From positions 1,580,499 through 1,644,498 of the forward strand of contig NW_019775857.1 of assembly GCF_001039355.2 (NCBI RefSeq): a stretch of DNA of 64,000 nt. Reading direction: 5' to 3'. The position numbers and the translations under genes were made by a program. This document shows positions 24,941 to 35,877 of the stretch, piece after piece (the stretch's first letter is position 1; every line of letters begins with the position of its first letter). The stretch comes from Lingula anatina. Its lineage: Eukaryota > Brachiopoda > Lingulata > Lingulida > Lingulidae. The notes beneath the pieces are model-generated. The model was not told the origin of the DNA, ran no database searches, and was given only the letters and a program-made list of their open reading frames with translations.

Positions 24941-27900
24941 ATGGCCGCCAACAGATATTCGTTCGTGATATTTATTGCCACAGCTATCATTTTTGTTGTC
25001 CTGTTGACTGTATTTGGTTACTACGGTGGCGGTAGGTTCTTAAATTTCAATATTAACGATAGTAATAATTTATTTTTCTCAATAAGAATTTTAACCCATG
25101 ATTTTGAAGCTTTAACTTCATATTGTAAATGCAATTGCAACAGACTATTAAAAGACTTAAGATAATCAATTAAAAAAGATATATTTATTAAAATAGTATA
25201 CCAGATATACGTCCAGTTAACGCCTTCCCGACAATAACTCACACTTGACAAATTTTCCCTAGGTCCTGGTTAAACGACATTTCCCCCCGACTTACCTGCT
25301 TTTAATCACCCATTTCTAAGAGACACCAGCAACAATTAAAAAAAACAGAGGCAAGCTTAAGTGCGGGTTTTCGAGGCACCCAATTAATTCAATACATTGG
25401 ATAGATTTTGGGAAATCGGGAGACTCTAGTACCGTAACCCGAGTTATATTCAAACTGTGTCAAGATGGCTGACTTACGAGGTTGAACAGGGGACGGTGAA
25501 TATGTCAATTTATGTTTTAATATTTTTAACTGCCTTTATGTTTGTTCAACAAGAAGCGATTCATGCTCTTAGTATGCGTTCAAATCCTGGCTTGGATTTC
25601 CTTAATTATTCGTGTGATTTAAAAGTTTTATATCGTGACAGCATGCCCTTAGGACATTTATCACAGCTAAAACAGACCCAATATACATTGTGACCTGGGA
25701 AATTTCATAAATTGCACATTTATAAGTATTTTCTGCTACGCCCTTGAAAGCCAACTTTGGGATTTGGTCTGGGCCAAGGAAATAATTCCTAACCATAATT
25801 CCTTGGTCTAGACCTGTTGCCTTAGATCGGCAAGTCGTTTTTCCACATCAGCAAAAATAACCATAATTATTGTGGTGCATAGTCCAATATTCACTGTGAG
25901 TTTATAGGACATTCTTTATTGAGTTTTAACTATTATTAAAATCACAGAAACGTTTTCCAAACATATTTGAAGAAAATGTTGATTGCGTTGTGCTTTCGCC
26001 TATCCTTTCTAATTCTGTTTAGTTTCTCCACTGTGGGAAGAAGAATGTTTTTAAAAATTATTCTTAATATTGGTATTAGATCATTATCATGACAGAAATG
26101 TTTGAATGATGCTTCCACATATTTGAAGTTTTTCAATTGCTGCTCGCTAAGTATATGTGGAGGAGTAATTTTAATCCAGACAATGGAACATATGATATGG
26201 GGTTTAAAACACAAAGTTGTGACTATCATTTGTCTCATTCCAGGTACTTCAATTTCGTTAAATCATAAAAAAATATATCATCCTCGTTTACTTTGTTGGA
26301 TTCTCACTACCAAGAAAAACTTTAAAACGAAAGCGAAAGCGGTGAAAGACACATGGTCCAGCAGGTGTGATGTCAGATTATTCGTTGCTTCAGACAAAGA
26401 TGACGATTTAAACACAACAGTCTTCAACATAACAGACTCCAGAGAGACTTTGACACAAAAAACTTTCGCTGCATTTGAGTATGCCTACAAGCATCATATC
26501 AATGACGCGGATTGGTTTCTCAAAGCAGACGACGATACATACGTCATCATAGACAACTTACGTCACTTGCTGACGTCATACAATTCAGATCAACCTTGGT
26601 ACCTGGGTCACCCTATACCGTGTTGTCCTCTGCCGCCCCACCCCCCAGCCGAACCTTACATGAGCGGGGGTGCGGGATACGTCATTAGTAAAGGTGCTTT
26701 AGAGAAATTTTACCGAGTGGGATTAGGTCAAAAGCTTTGTCCAACCACAGGAAATTATGAAGACATGGACTTTGGAAAATGTTTACATAAAATCGGCATT
26801 AAAATTGGGAAATCACAAGATTCAAATCATAGGACACTTTTTCATCCCTTTCACCCCGTCACAATGATAAATGGAGCTGACCCCAACCTTCCAACGTGGT
26901 TTTACATATCTAGGTATCCGGGCCTGGCGGGAAATACCAAGGTGAGAAAATGCTAGAAAATCTTTTAGCAAACAGTATAAAGATCTATGTATTTATTTAT
27001 TCAATTATTATTGTTTCTCTTCCTTCTTTTTTTTAAATTTAACACTCATATATGCATATTCATCTGTTGTTTTATGATATTTTATAAATTTTCGTCGTCA
27101 ATGACTCAGTTTGTTATACAGTTCTCAGAAAAATATAACATACTTCAACGTAACTGGACGCATGATTACCGCCTAACGACTTGTTATTTATCATCAAAAC
27201 ATGTTAGTATTTAACACAATGCTAACAAGATAAGGTGTGGGTTGGGTCTGGGCTGATCTCAAACCACGTCTGTCTAAATCCCTTGCAAACCTCTATATGT
27301 GTCATGCAAACCGCAAGGTGTATTTTAATTTGGTCTTCTGTGTATAATCCGCTGCAAAGAACTTAAGATAAGAAATTCCAAGAAGAGGGAGATATCATGA
27401 CAGATAAGTTTTTAATTATTTGTTTTGACGCAAAGTGGACGATTGGCCTCAAGCTCAAGTCAGAAAAGTTATTCTACAAGGAATTGTAACTACTTCGAGT
27501 TTTCAATTACATGAACTGATTCATGGAACTGTTTTACTGATTAATTCATTATAGAAAGTCAACACTTTTCATAAACTGACATTGATTTCAGTGAAAAATA
27601 AACGATGATATAGGACTTAAATACTTCCTCCACAGTCAAAGAGCTTTTCTCGTCAAATGCGGCGACAGTTTGGCAGTAGGACCTACAAATGAATTCACTG
27701 TTACTGATGGCTACGGTTCACTGACGGTTATTTTGGTTTTGTAGAAATAAGGTCACCTGATAACACATTTAAAAGTTTACTGACTTTGTGACATTACCAT
27801 AATCGATACAGACAGCTGTTTCTATTTTTCGGATATGAATAGATAGGCCTATGTGGCAAAAAGATAAATGTTCCCTGTTCAAACACGTGGTAACAAGCCA

Positions 27901-29339
27901 TCTGTTGCCAAGTTTTTATGTACCTGGCCTGTTTTGACGAACGGGTTAAATACACACAATGCCGGTGAGGCCTTTATAAGGCAAACATTGAAAATTCCTG
28001 GAAATTTCAGCACCCCTCGCCTAACCACCAGCCAAATAAAACCTTTCACAGAATCACAACCAATAAAACAGATATTGGAATAGCGGGAAAGCGAACGAGG
28101 CAATCCACTTAAAACCCAATCCTCATGCTTGAATCGCAGAAAAATGCATTAAGTTTATTCTCTTTACAAACGTTTTACTTTTTAACTTATCATCATAGTT
28201 TTTAGATTTTTCTATCATTTTCGTAGTGGAGAGAGAGAGAGCGAGAGAGAGAGAGAGAGAGACCATTTGTGGAATAACTGTACTGAACGTTTTTAATTTC
28301 ACGAACACGTTTTTCGAAAAGAATAAACCAGGTGTTGAAAACGTAAAAATAAAACAAAACTTAGAAAAACCCAAAACAAACAAACAAACAAACACAGAAA
28401 AAGAAACATATCAGGATAAAAATTTTAAAATATATGAAGGATAAGTAAATAAATGAATAAGCATAAAGTATATAATAATGACTATATAGATGGGTAGCCA
28501 TCGCATATATCCCCACACTTCCCCATATAGTGAAGAGAAACTCATCCTCAGAAACACCAGTCCCTAGATATCTTTGACAATACCTGAGTCCTATATGTAT
28601 AATAATTGCAAATAATATCCACAATAACAGCATAGGAATTGAGATGAAAAAATTGCTTAATGAAGAAAAAAATATCCACCCCTGCGGAGAGCCCCTCGCG
28701 CTCTACATTTTGAAGGACCCATCCACATCACTATGATAGATCTTTCAGTCACAAAAGTTTAATTTTCCTCACTCTAATGGTCCGTGAGGAGATGGCTGAA
28801 ATTACTCAGTAGAAAATTTTAATCATCCACCCCCATGAGCAGCTCTACCCTAAAATTCCGAAGTGTTCATGCACATCCCTTATGACAGCTAGGTTTATCA
28901 GTCACCAAATGCAGCAGATAGCAGAAATTACAATGTAAATAAATTAGAAGCATCCGCCGTCCCTCGTACAGCCCAACCCCAAGGCGCACTGAAATTCCGA
29001 AGTGCCCATGCACATCCCTGATGATAGGTCTATTAATACCCCAAGTTTCAACTTCCTCACTCTAATGATCTCGGAAAAAATGGCGAAAATTTCTAACGCA
29101 GAGTCGCACTGACACACGAACGCACGGACGGGCGGGTTAACATGATCATCGACTTTCGTCACAAATAAATAAATTATAATAATAATAAAAATAGATATTG
29201 ATAACGACTTTTGTTTTTTACTTATTTTCAGGGCATAGACACACTGAGCGAGGACACGGTGTCGTTTCACTACGTGGACCCTGGAAGCATGTATCTAATG
29301 CATTTCCTCCTGTACGATATCAGACGACCTGCCAGCTGA
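24941..29339 (+). CDS. C1GALT1: C1GALT1-like core 1 beta-1,3-galactosyltransferase, copy 1 (298 aa)
   Basis: Three coding exons: 24941-25031, 26244-26941, 29232-29339 (TGA), 897 bases in total. The enzyme family adds galactose from UDP-Gal to GalNAc on Ser/Thr in the Golgi lumen. The protein is type II: a short cytosolic tail, a membrane anchor at about residues 8-26, a short stem and a catalytic domain. Motifs: RLLCWILTTKKN, AVKDTW, the metal-binding DDD in FLKADDDTY (126-128), YMSGGAGYVISKGALEKF, FHPFHPVTMI and VSFHYVDPGSMY. These are C1GALT1 landmarks. It is shorter than the vertebrate enzyme (about 363 aa), and the Cys-Cys normally just before the VSFHYVD motif is replaced by TLSED. Substrate preference may therefore differ. 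The first coding exon begins at an acceptor (24907), so a leader exon lies upstream. Confidence 0.9.
25032..26243. other. Intron 1 of C1GALT1 copy 1
   Basis: 1.2 kb, AT-rich. The last 26 bases (GTGACTATCATTTGTCTCAT then TCCAG) are almost the same as in copy 2, while the rest has diverged. Open frames within it show no domain. Confidence 0.7.
28227..28261. repeat. (GA)n microsatellite
   Basis: About 17 GA units with one GC interruption, in intron 2 of C1GALT1 copy 1. Confidence 0.95.
28672..29100. repeat. Three diverged tandem units of about 140 bases
   Basis: Shared blocks are ATTCCGAAGTG..CATGCACATCCCT, GATAG.TCT, TTCCTCACTCTAATG.TC and GATGGC.GAAATT. They appear once complete at 28690-28820 and 28960-29095 and in decayed form at 28845-28950. 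The sequence ends in CGCACGGACGGGCGGG, the kind of repetitive terminus seen in some RTE-type LINE or SINE tails; that link is inference. Confidence 0.65.
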
Positions 29340-29437
29340 TGGTGGACTTGAGCGTATAAATAGATTGTTTTGATGATTGATATCAATAGAGAGATTTTAA
29401 AAACAAAGGGGGGGGGGGGGTGCGCCACCCTCCCAAG

Positions 29438-29487
29438 CTCTCTCTCTCTCTCTCTCTGTATTTGTGCGCACGCGCGCGGCGTGTGTC

Positions 29488-29546
<59 letters not shown>

Positions 29547-29575
29547 ATGGACAAAACTTTGTAATTTTGTCCATG
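29438..29575. repeat. Mirror CT/GT/GA tract plus hairpin
   Basis: (CT)10 at 29438-29457, GT repeats at 29481-29507 and (GA)19 at 29507-29544 can pair CT with GA. Right after them, CATGGACAAAA and TTTTGTCCATG form an inverted repeat with a 9-base spacer. A G13 run precedes at 29408-29420. Confidence 0.85.
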
Positions 29576-30218
29576 GAGAGAGTAAGAAGTTCCTACTGAA
29601 AAATGCTGAGGACCAACGTTACAGCCGATACTTGAATTCGAATTGGACCGGAGCCACTCGTGATAGTACTGTAATACAACACTGGAATTCAATTCCAAGG
29701 ACCTTAGCACGCATTGGCTGCTTGGTATTACATTTAACGAATGTTCTGTAAGAAACAACTTTGCTAACATATTTTGAAATTTCTTATACGTAAATAAAGC
29801 AAACATAGACAATAGTCAGTGAAATAAAGGACCTGAGAAAGAAACCAAGGTCCATTTCCATGGACTATTACTTTCCCTACGTCCCTTTTTTGTAGTGAAA
29901 ATCTCGGGTGGGGTGTAAGCATGAAAGGAATAAATAATTATAATATTATAATATAATAAATAATTGTAATATTCTTTTATGACACAAGGTTACTCTGCAA
30001 TTTATCTTCTTCAATTTATGCTATGGAATATCACCCAACTAGCCTGTTGATCTCTCAAATGACGGTTAATCGGTTTGTTAAATTACGAGTAAGCGCCTCC
30101 TCCCCCTAAATGTCACACCAGCATGTTTCCAAATGATAACTTTACCGCAGAAAAATGTCCAGTGCCAAGAGAAAGCCATTTGGGGAACATGTTTGATCAC
30201 GCCATGACGGACTACTCT

Positions 30219-30297
30219 CTACCAGGGTGGTAGATATTATAGGCACATTTTCCATATTTTGGAAATGTGGAAATGTGCCTATAATATCTGCCATTAT
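30219..30297. mobile_element. Hairpin MITE, TATTATAGGCACATTTTCCA family, copy 1
   Basis: A near-perfect palindrome. GGTAGATATTATAGGCACAT is followed by TTTCCA and, after a short spacer, by the reverse complement ending in ATAATATCTGCC. It is about 79 bases. A second copy is at 40028-40112. Confidence 0.85.
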
Positions 30298-31050
30298 TAA
30301 ATTGACTCCCCCATGAAATTTTGACTCCGCCAACAAAAATTCATAAATCTAATTTTATTTGAGTACATGGCTCTTATCTTGTGGTATGCATAATTATATT
30401 TAGTCACCATATCATGATATTCCACATTGTGACGAATATTTTGTTTGTATTTGAAATATTGGTGGTGGAAATTTTGGTGCAAATTAATACTTTTTAAAAC
30501 AAATATTCATCGTACTACCTGTAGGATTTGGACTACCATGTCAAAATGCTACATTTTTTAATTTTATCTCAAGAAATCACCCCCTTGGCCTTTTTATTGA
30601 ATTCTTCATAAATAGCAAAATGATTGAATCCCTGAATCAAATTATTGAAATTATCAGAAATTATCAAATTATCAATCAGACAAGATAAAAGTCATATGGT
30701 CAAATAAAATAATAGGGCCTATTTATGTATGACGTTTTGTGTTTATGGGGGGGGGGGGGGGGGGGTCGGGGAGTAAAAATTTCATGTGGGATTTTCATTA
30801 TGAAAATTTGACTCTAGGAGTCAGATTTTCATGTCACACCGGTACATACTTTTATTAGAGACAACTGGTGGAGTGGTGTGATGCAAACAGCTTGGTTTAT
30901 TTCAAATGCTAGCAAAACAAAAGAATTAGCGGTTAGACTTTAGAAAGAACAAATATCAAATCACCAAGTTACTTTAAAGATGCTGAGGTACAAAGAGTTG
31001 ACGGGTTAACACTTTTAGGGGTCTATAGGGACACCAAATTTGTGCCAGTT

Positions 31051-31131
31051 TAAGGCCCCATTCCCATAGACACCATCGGTCTATGTAGATCGATCCAACT
31101 CTGTGGGGACTCTCGCTGAATGCAATCATGA
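31051..31131. mobile_element. MITE, GATCGATCTA-end family, truncated copy
   Basis: GGCCCCATTCCCATAGACAC, GTAGATCGATCCAACTC and GTGGGGACTCTCGCTGAAT match the left third of the family at 1998-2210 with more divergence. The right end is missing. Confidence 0.6.
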
Positions 31132-31165
31132 AACGTCTTCTCGAGCAGCTAGGAAGTAATACTGA

Positions 31166-31332
31166 CAGGGGCGGATCCAGAGATATTTTCTGACAGTCTT
31201 CCAAATTATCTTTGTTGATCCATCCTCCATTTCTGACCGTCTTCCGACAGAAAAAAATAGATACCCGTCAATGTAAATTTTAAAATCTGACCGTCTTCCG
31301 GTAGACCCAGAAGACGGTCTCAATCCGCCCCA
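31166..31332 (-). mobile_element. MITE, CAGGGGCGGAT family, copy 2 (inverted)
   Basis: The reverse complement matches 24066-24232 along its full length, with scattered differences. TAATACTG lies just left and TATTACTG just right, a possible 8-base target duplication with one mismatch. That would fit a hAT-like element. Confidence 0.85.
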
Positions 31333-32659
31333 GTATTACTGGCTCTGACCATAGGGTGTACCAGTACAGGTACCGGGTAGTCTGTTATAAATTCATTGTG
31401 TTTCAGATGTTGTCGACAGCGACAAGTCAGTCACACAGTCTCAACTAACGCAATGTCGCTCAGTTTTTGAGTACTTGAATAGTTTTTAGCCGTCACCAGC
31501 AATATGAGCGGACGGATATTTTGGGCGCGTTTAGGTGTTTTCTTTGGTTTGTAATAAATTAACTGTCTGGAATATTTCTGTTTACATGCCTCGTTTTCTC
31601 ACTCTTTTATAATATTTCTAAAATCTGTATCGATATGGATGATATTAGTAAATTGTCATCGCCTTAACGTAGTGAAATAAGTCAGGTGATATGTGTAGAG
31701 TTTGCATTAAAAATGCAAAATTGCTGAGGTAGCTAGACAAGTTATTACTTAATCCAATCACTTCTCTGATATTTACATCTCCCCGTTAGAATGTATCACT
31801 GACAACCGAAGTCGACAGCAAAATCGACTAAATGAATATAAAACATAGTCTTGTGTGATGTGATAATAAAATCTATAAGCCTGATGGCGCTGCCATTTGC
31901 ATTTGTCTAACTTTGGTTTTGGCAATGACAATGCATATCGCAAATGACAATGACAATGCATATCGCCCTCATATCGGCCTATCGAAAGACTCTAGCTCCT
32001 CGACACTGAGACAGTTTGGTTAGCATAAACAAAAAAGAACAAGCACTCGCTGTTAAAAATGTGATTTTTGAGTGGAGCACTTAAGTTTCTATTACACCAC
32101 CACACACTTTAAATTTTATTTGTAACCTCCCTCTATTTCTTGATCTCCCACATCTCTGCGTGGGGCAAGTAGATTTTCAGACCTACTTGACCGACATAGT
32201 AAGCGTCTGAGAATATTTTGACATGCCCTTATCATCACTAAGGCCATATATCATTTTATTTAATTTTGTTGGCATACAAACTTAAATTTTCAATCAGTAA
32301 ACCACCTAGATAGTGGACAGCACTGGTAATAAATATCAATTAAACATATAAAGGCCTATGTACTATATGTTTTAATTCTGGGTTTATAATAGGGGCCTAA
32401 TCGTGTTTTCCACAAAGATGGAAGTCATTTAGAACATATAACTATAATAATTTTCTTGTTGGAGAAACCTACAAAATCTACCTTTTTAGGTTCAAATTTT
32501 TAAAATATTCTTGCCCCCCCCCCCCTTGCAGAAACACCCATGGCTAAACATGGAAATTCAAAAGTAAAAAGTATTTTCTTTATCAAAAAAGTCTAGTGAA
32601 ACGATAAAATTTTTTTATTATATTACACACTCACAATTTTCATAAAAACTTGTAAATTT

Positions 32660-32949
32660 GCCCAAAATCTTATTATTATGTTTCAAGAGGCCAACATCGT
32701 GTACTATGGTCAGGTAGGCCCTATTCTTTGATTTGCTGTTGCTCGTTAAATCACATGACCTGTCTTAACAAACTTTGATATCTACGCAGGTAAAGTTTAC
32801 AGTAGGCCTAATTTGTTAAGCTATCATTTGCCATGTTTTGGTCTCGTGTGGCATTAGTGTAATACCATACCCTGCAAATGTAGCTGACACTGAATACAGG
32901 TAATTGAGTCTGATTTGATTTCCATAGGTAAAGTTTCATATCTCTCTTA
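32660..32949. repeat. 290-base duplicated block, copy 1
   Basis: Begins GCCCAAAATCTTATTATTAT and ends GGTAAAGTTTCATATCTCTC then TTA. It is nearly the same as 35582-35877. The right side is abutted by the stacked MITEs. Confidence 0.9.
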
Positions 32950-33478
32950 CACCCCATTTCCACAGATTAGATCGACCTACTTTAGATCGACCTAACTCCC
33001 TGGGGGTTCACGCTAAATAGCTGTCAGCCGGGCGGACACGAAAGTTAATTACCCCCTTCCAGCTTGTCGTAGGCGGGACGGACATTTAAGTCGGCTTATC
33101 TGATAGTAATCTAGTAAGACTCCCCGCGGGGATAGATCGATCTAAAATCTATGGGAATAGAGCCTTAGGGTGTATTCCCAGAGGTTTAGATCGATCCAGG
33201 GATTAAGATTTAGATCGACCTAACTCCCTGGGGGTTCACGCTAAATTGCAGTCAGCCGAGCGCGCACCATAGTTAATTACCTCTTTACAGCTTTTAGTAG
33301 GCGGGTCAGACGCTTAAGCCGGCTAAGCTGACAGTAATCTAGTGAGACTCCCCACAGGGATAGATCGATCTAAAATCTATGGAAATGGGATCTTGTTTGG
33401 GGGTGGCCGGCTCATGTCTTACACCCCATTTCCATAGATTAGATCGACCTACTTTAGATCGACCTAACTCCCTGGGGG
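32947..33478. mobile_element. Head-to-tail array of GATCGATCTA-end MITEs
   Basis: Two complete copies (about 32947-33170 and 33174-33395) and the start of a third (33417-33478), all in the same orientation. Each begins with a CCCATTTCC/TATTCCCAGAG-type end and finishes with GATAGATCGATCTAAAATCT followed by ATGG. The third copy runs into the N gap. Confidence 0.88.
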
Positions 33479-34107
33479 NNNNNNNNNNNNNNNNNNNNNN
33501 NNNNNNNNNNNNNNNNNNNNNNNNNNNNNNNNNNNNNNNNNNNNNNNNNNNNNNNNNNNNNNNNNNNNNNNNNNNNNNNNNNNNNNNNNNNNNNNNNNNN
33601 NNNNNNNNNNNNNNNNNNNNNNNNNNNNNNNNNNNNNNNNNNNNNNNNNNNNNNNNNNNNNNNNNNNNNNNNNNNNNNNNNNNNNNNNNNNNNNNNNNNN
33701 NNNNNNNNNNNNNNNNNNNNNNNNNNNNNNNNNNNNNNNNNNNNNNNNNNNNNNNNNNNNNNNNNNNNNNNNNNNNNNNNNNNNNNNNNNNNNNNNNNNN
33801 NNNNNNNNNNNNNNNNNNNNNNNNNNNNNNNNNNNNNNNNNNNNNNNNNNNNNNNNNNNNNNNNNNNNNNNNNNNNNNNNNNNNNNNNNNNNNNNNNNNN
33901 NNNNNNNNNNNNNNNNNNNNNNNNNNNNNNNNNNNNNNNNNNNNNNNNNNNNNNNNNNNNNNNNNNNNNNNNNNNNNNNNNNNNNNNNNNNNNNNNNNNN
34001 NNNNNNNNNNNNNNNNNNNNNNNNNNNNNNNNNNNNNNNNNNNNNNNNNNNNNNNNNNNNNNNNNNNNNNNNNNNNNNNNNNNNNNNNNNNNNNNNNNNN
34101 NNNNNNN
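33479..34107. other. Assembly gap (629 N)
   Basis: All bases are N. The left edge is inside a MITE copy (after CTCCCTGGGGG), so further tandem copies are a likely reason for the gap. The open frames that span it are artefacts. Confidence 0.99.
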
Positions 34108-35289
34108 AATACCGCAATTTTTAACATAAAATTAAGGTTCGAACATAGCCAATGATGTTTTGTAAATAAGAACTTGCAAACTTATATTCATTTAGAAAAG
34201 TAGACCTAATTTTGATAGCGGAAGCATATTCTGTCGGGGGTTAAATATTTTCTGGGCGAGATTCAGTGAGTCGTCTGTCGCCATGTTGTCACTCGGAACT
34301 ACTCCGATGTCTCCGCACTCGACAATAGTATGGAGCTTGCGGAATGAGCCGAGGATTGCCGATTTCCATGTTGTTGTATTCATACGACTCCTACTTGACG
34401 AAAACGAGGCGCGATACCCGGATGACAGGTAGGCTTACAAAATTTGTGATGGGGTATGATACTCTGTAATGCGATCTGACACACACCTTGAAAACGGGTT
34501 GTGTGGTCTGATATACCGGTTTATTCTGGATCTGTAGGTGCTGAGTCTGGTAGTTGGGTAGGCCTGATTACTGTTCCCCGCAGGGACGACGTGTGGGGAG
34601 GCGGAGAGACTATTAAAAGATTAGGCGGTTTTTCTTTCATGTACGTCCGCCATTTTTAGGTCACCGGCTTTGTAAAGCCTGGCTTAATTCGTTGAGAATG
34701 CGCTCTAATAATTCTGATACGAATTGTGTAAGATAACTATAAAAGTGCCGTATTAAGAATTATCGGCTTGTTGTTTCACTTCAGTAAGATGTGAGAGAGG
34801 TGTCTCGCCTCTGTATGTGTTTGACCTGTAGGGCCGATTGTACGTAATACGCACAGAGCGGCGTAATACGCACAGAGCGGGGAAATAGAAAAAGGGGGAG
34901 GTTGGACTGGTTGCAGAAAGCGCTTTTCGGTCAACAAGTGACCTTCATCAGCTGCAGAGTCCTAAAAAAAGGGGGGTTTTAGGGAGGGGTGGTCAGTACT
35001 GTGTATAACGCTATGGTTATCACAGGAAGGAGTGTTCGTCCTGGTATTGTCGGACTTCCTCCGCAAAGGTGTCTCGACTTTGTGTGTAACTGCTTATGCA
35101 GAGCAGGGTGCACAAATGTGCTAGGACGTCTCGTCCTTACAAAGGTGTCTCGCCTTTGTGTGTGTGTCTGCTTGGCAGATCACCGTTTGGAATGTGGCAC
35201 ATAAGTATCTCGCTTTTGTGGCTGTGGTGCTTACAGATAGCGGTACAGTAGAGGTGGTGAGGACAGTCACCTGCGTTGCCTGTGGTCAC

Positions 35290-35341
35290 TATTGTGAGCT
35301 AGCGGGTTCAGACAGCGACGTGTTGATTGCTCAATAGTCGA
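35290..35341 (+). other. Candidate 5'UTR exon end of C1GALT1 copy 2
   Basis: The donor A|GTAAGA at 35342 lines up with the leader-exon donor of copy 1 (24602), judging from the diverged but matching intron sequence after it (GGCCTACTC, TCCTCACA, AATTGTGGG). The next acceptor is AG at 36652-36653. The 5' limit is arbitrary. Confidence 0.35.
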
Positions 35342-35581
35342 GTAAGAACATTTTAGTGTTTAGGCCTACTCAGAATAAGATCACTTAGAATGTCCTCACA
35401 TTGTGCGACCTAAGTTGAAAGTGCAATTTCGTCGGTAAATTGTGGGGAACGTGTTTGAATAAGCAGGGCAGACTAGAGTGACTCACTAATAAGTGTTAAC
35501 TTTGGGTCCATATTTTTTGACATCGTCCATCATGAAAGGCTACATTATGAACTTTGCTCGAGGATAGTGTAGGCCGGTATT

Positions 35582-35877
35582 GCCCAAAATCTTATTATTA
35601 TGTTTCAAGAGGCCAACATCGTGTACTATGGTCAGGTAGGCCCTATTCTTTGATTGGCTGTTGCTCGGCTCTGTTAACTCACATGACCTGTCTTAACAAA
35701 CTTTGATATCTACGTAGGTAAAATTTACATTAGGCCTAATTTGTTAAGCTATCATTTGCCATGTTTTGATCTCGTGTGGCATTAGTGTAATACCATACCC
35801 TGCAAATGTAGCTGACACTGAATACAGGTAATTGAGTCTGATTTGATTTCCATAGGTAAAGTTTCGTATCTCTCTTA
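35582..35877. repeat. 290-base duplicated block, copy 2
   Basis: Nearly identical to 32660-32949. TTAGTGTTTAGGCCTACTCA occurs just after it (35876) and also at 35352, before it, so the block may have been inserted into or duplicated with that flank. Confidence 0.9.

Larger units (their letters stand above)
29340..33478. other. Intergenic region after C1GALT1 copy 1
   Basis: The 3'UTR of copy 1 begins at 29340, with AATAAA-containing sequence near 29790 and 29932. Beyond it are low-complexity tracts, a hairpin MITE (30219-30297), a G17 run near 30748, a CAGGGGCGGAT-family MITE (31166-31332), a C-run near 32515, a 290-base duplicated block (32660-32949) and stacked MITEs up to the N gap. No exon is recognised. 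Confidence 0.6.

Noticed and set aside
25457-25693. 78-codon frame with a hydrophobic stretch in C1GALT1 intron 1
   Set aside because: Frame not conserved in the matching intron of copy 2, with no splice sites; likely chance.
33339-34155. Long open frames across the N gap
   Set aside because: Almost all residues are undefined; the frame is open only because N has no stops.
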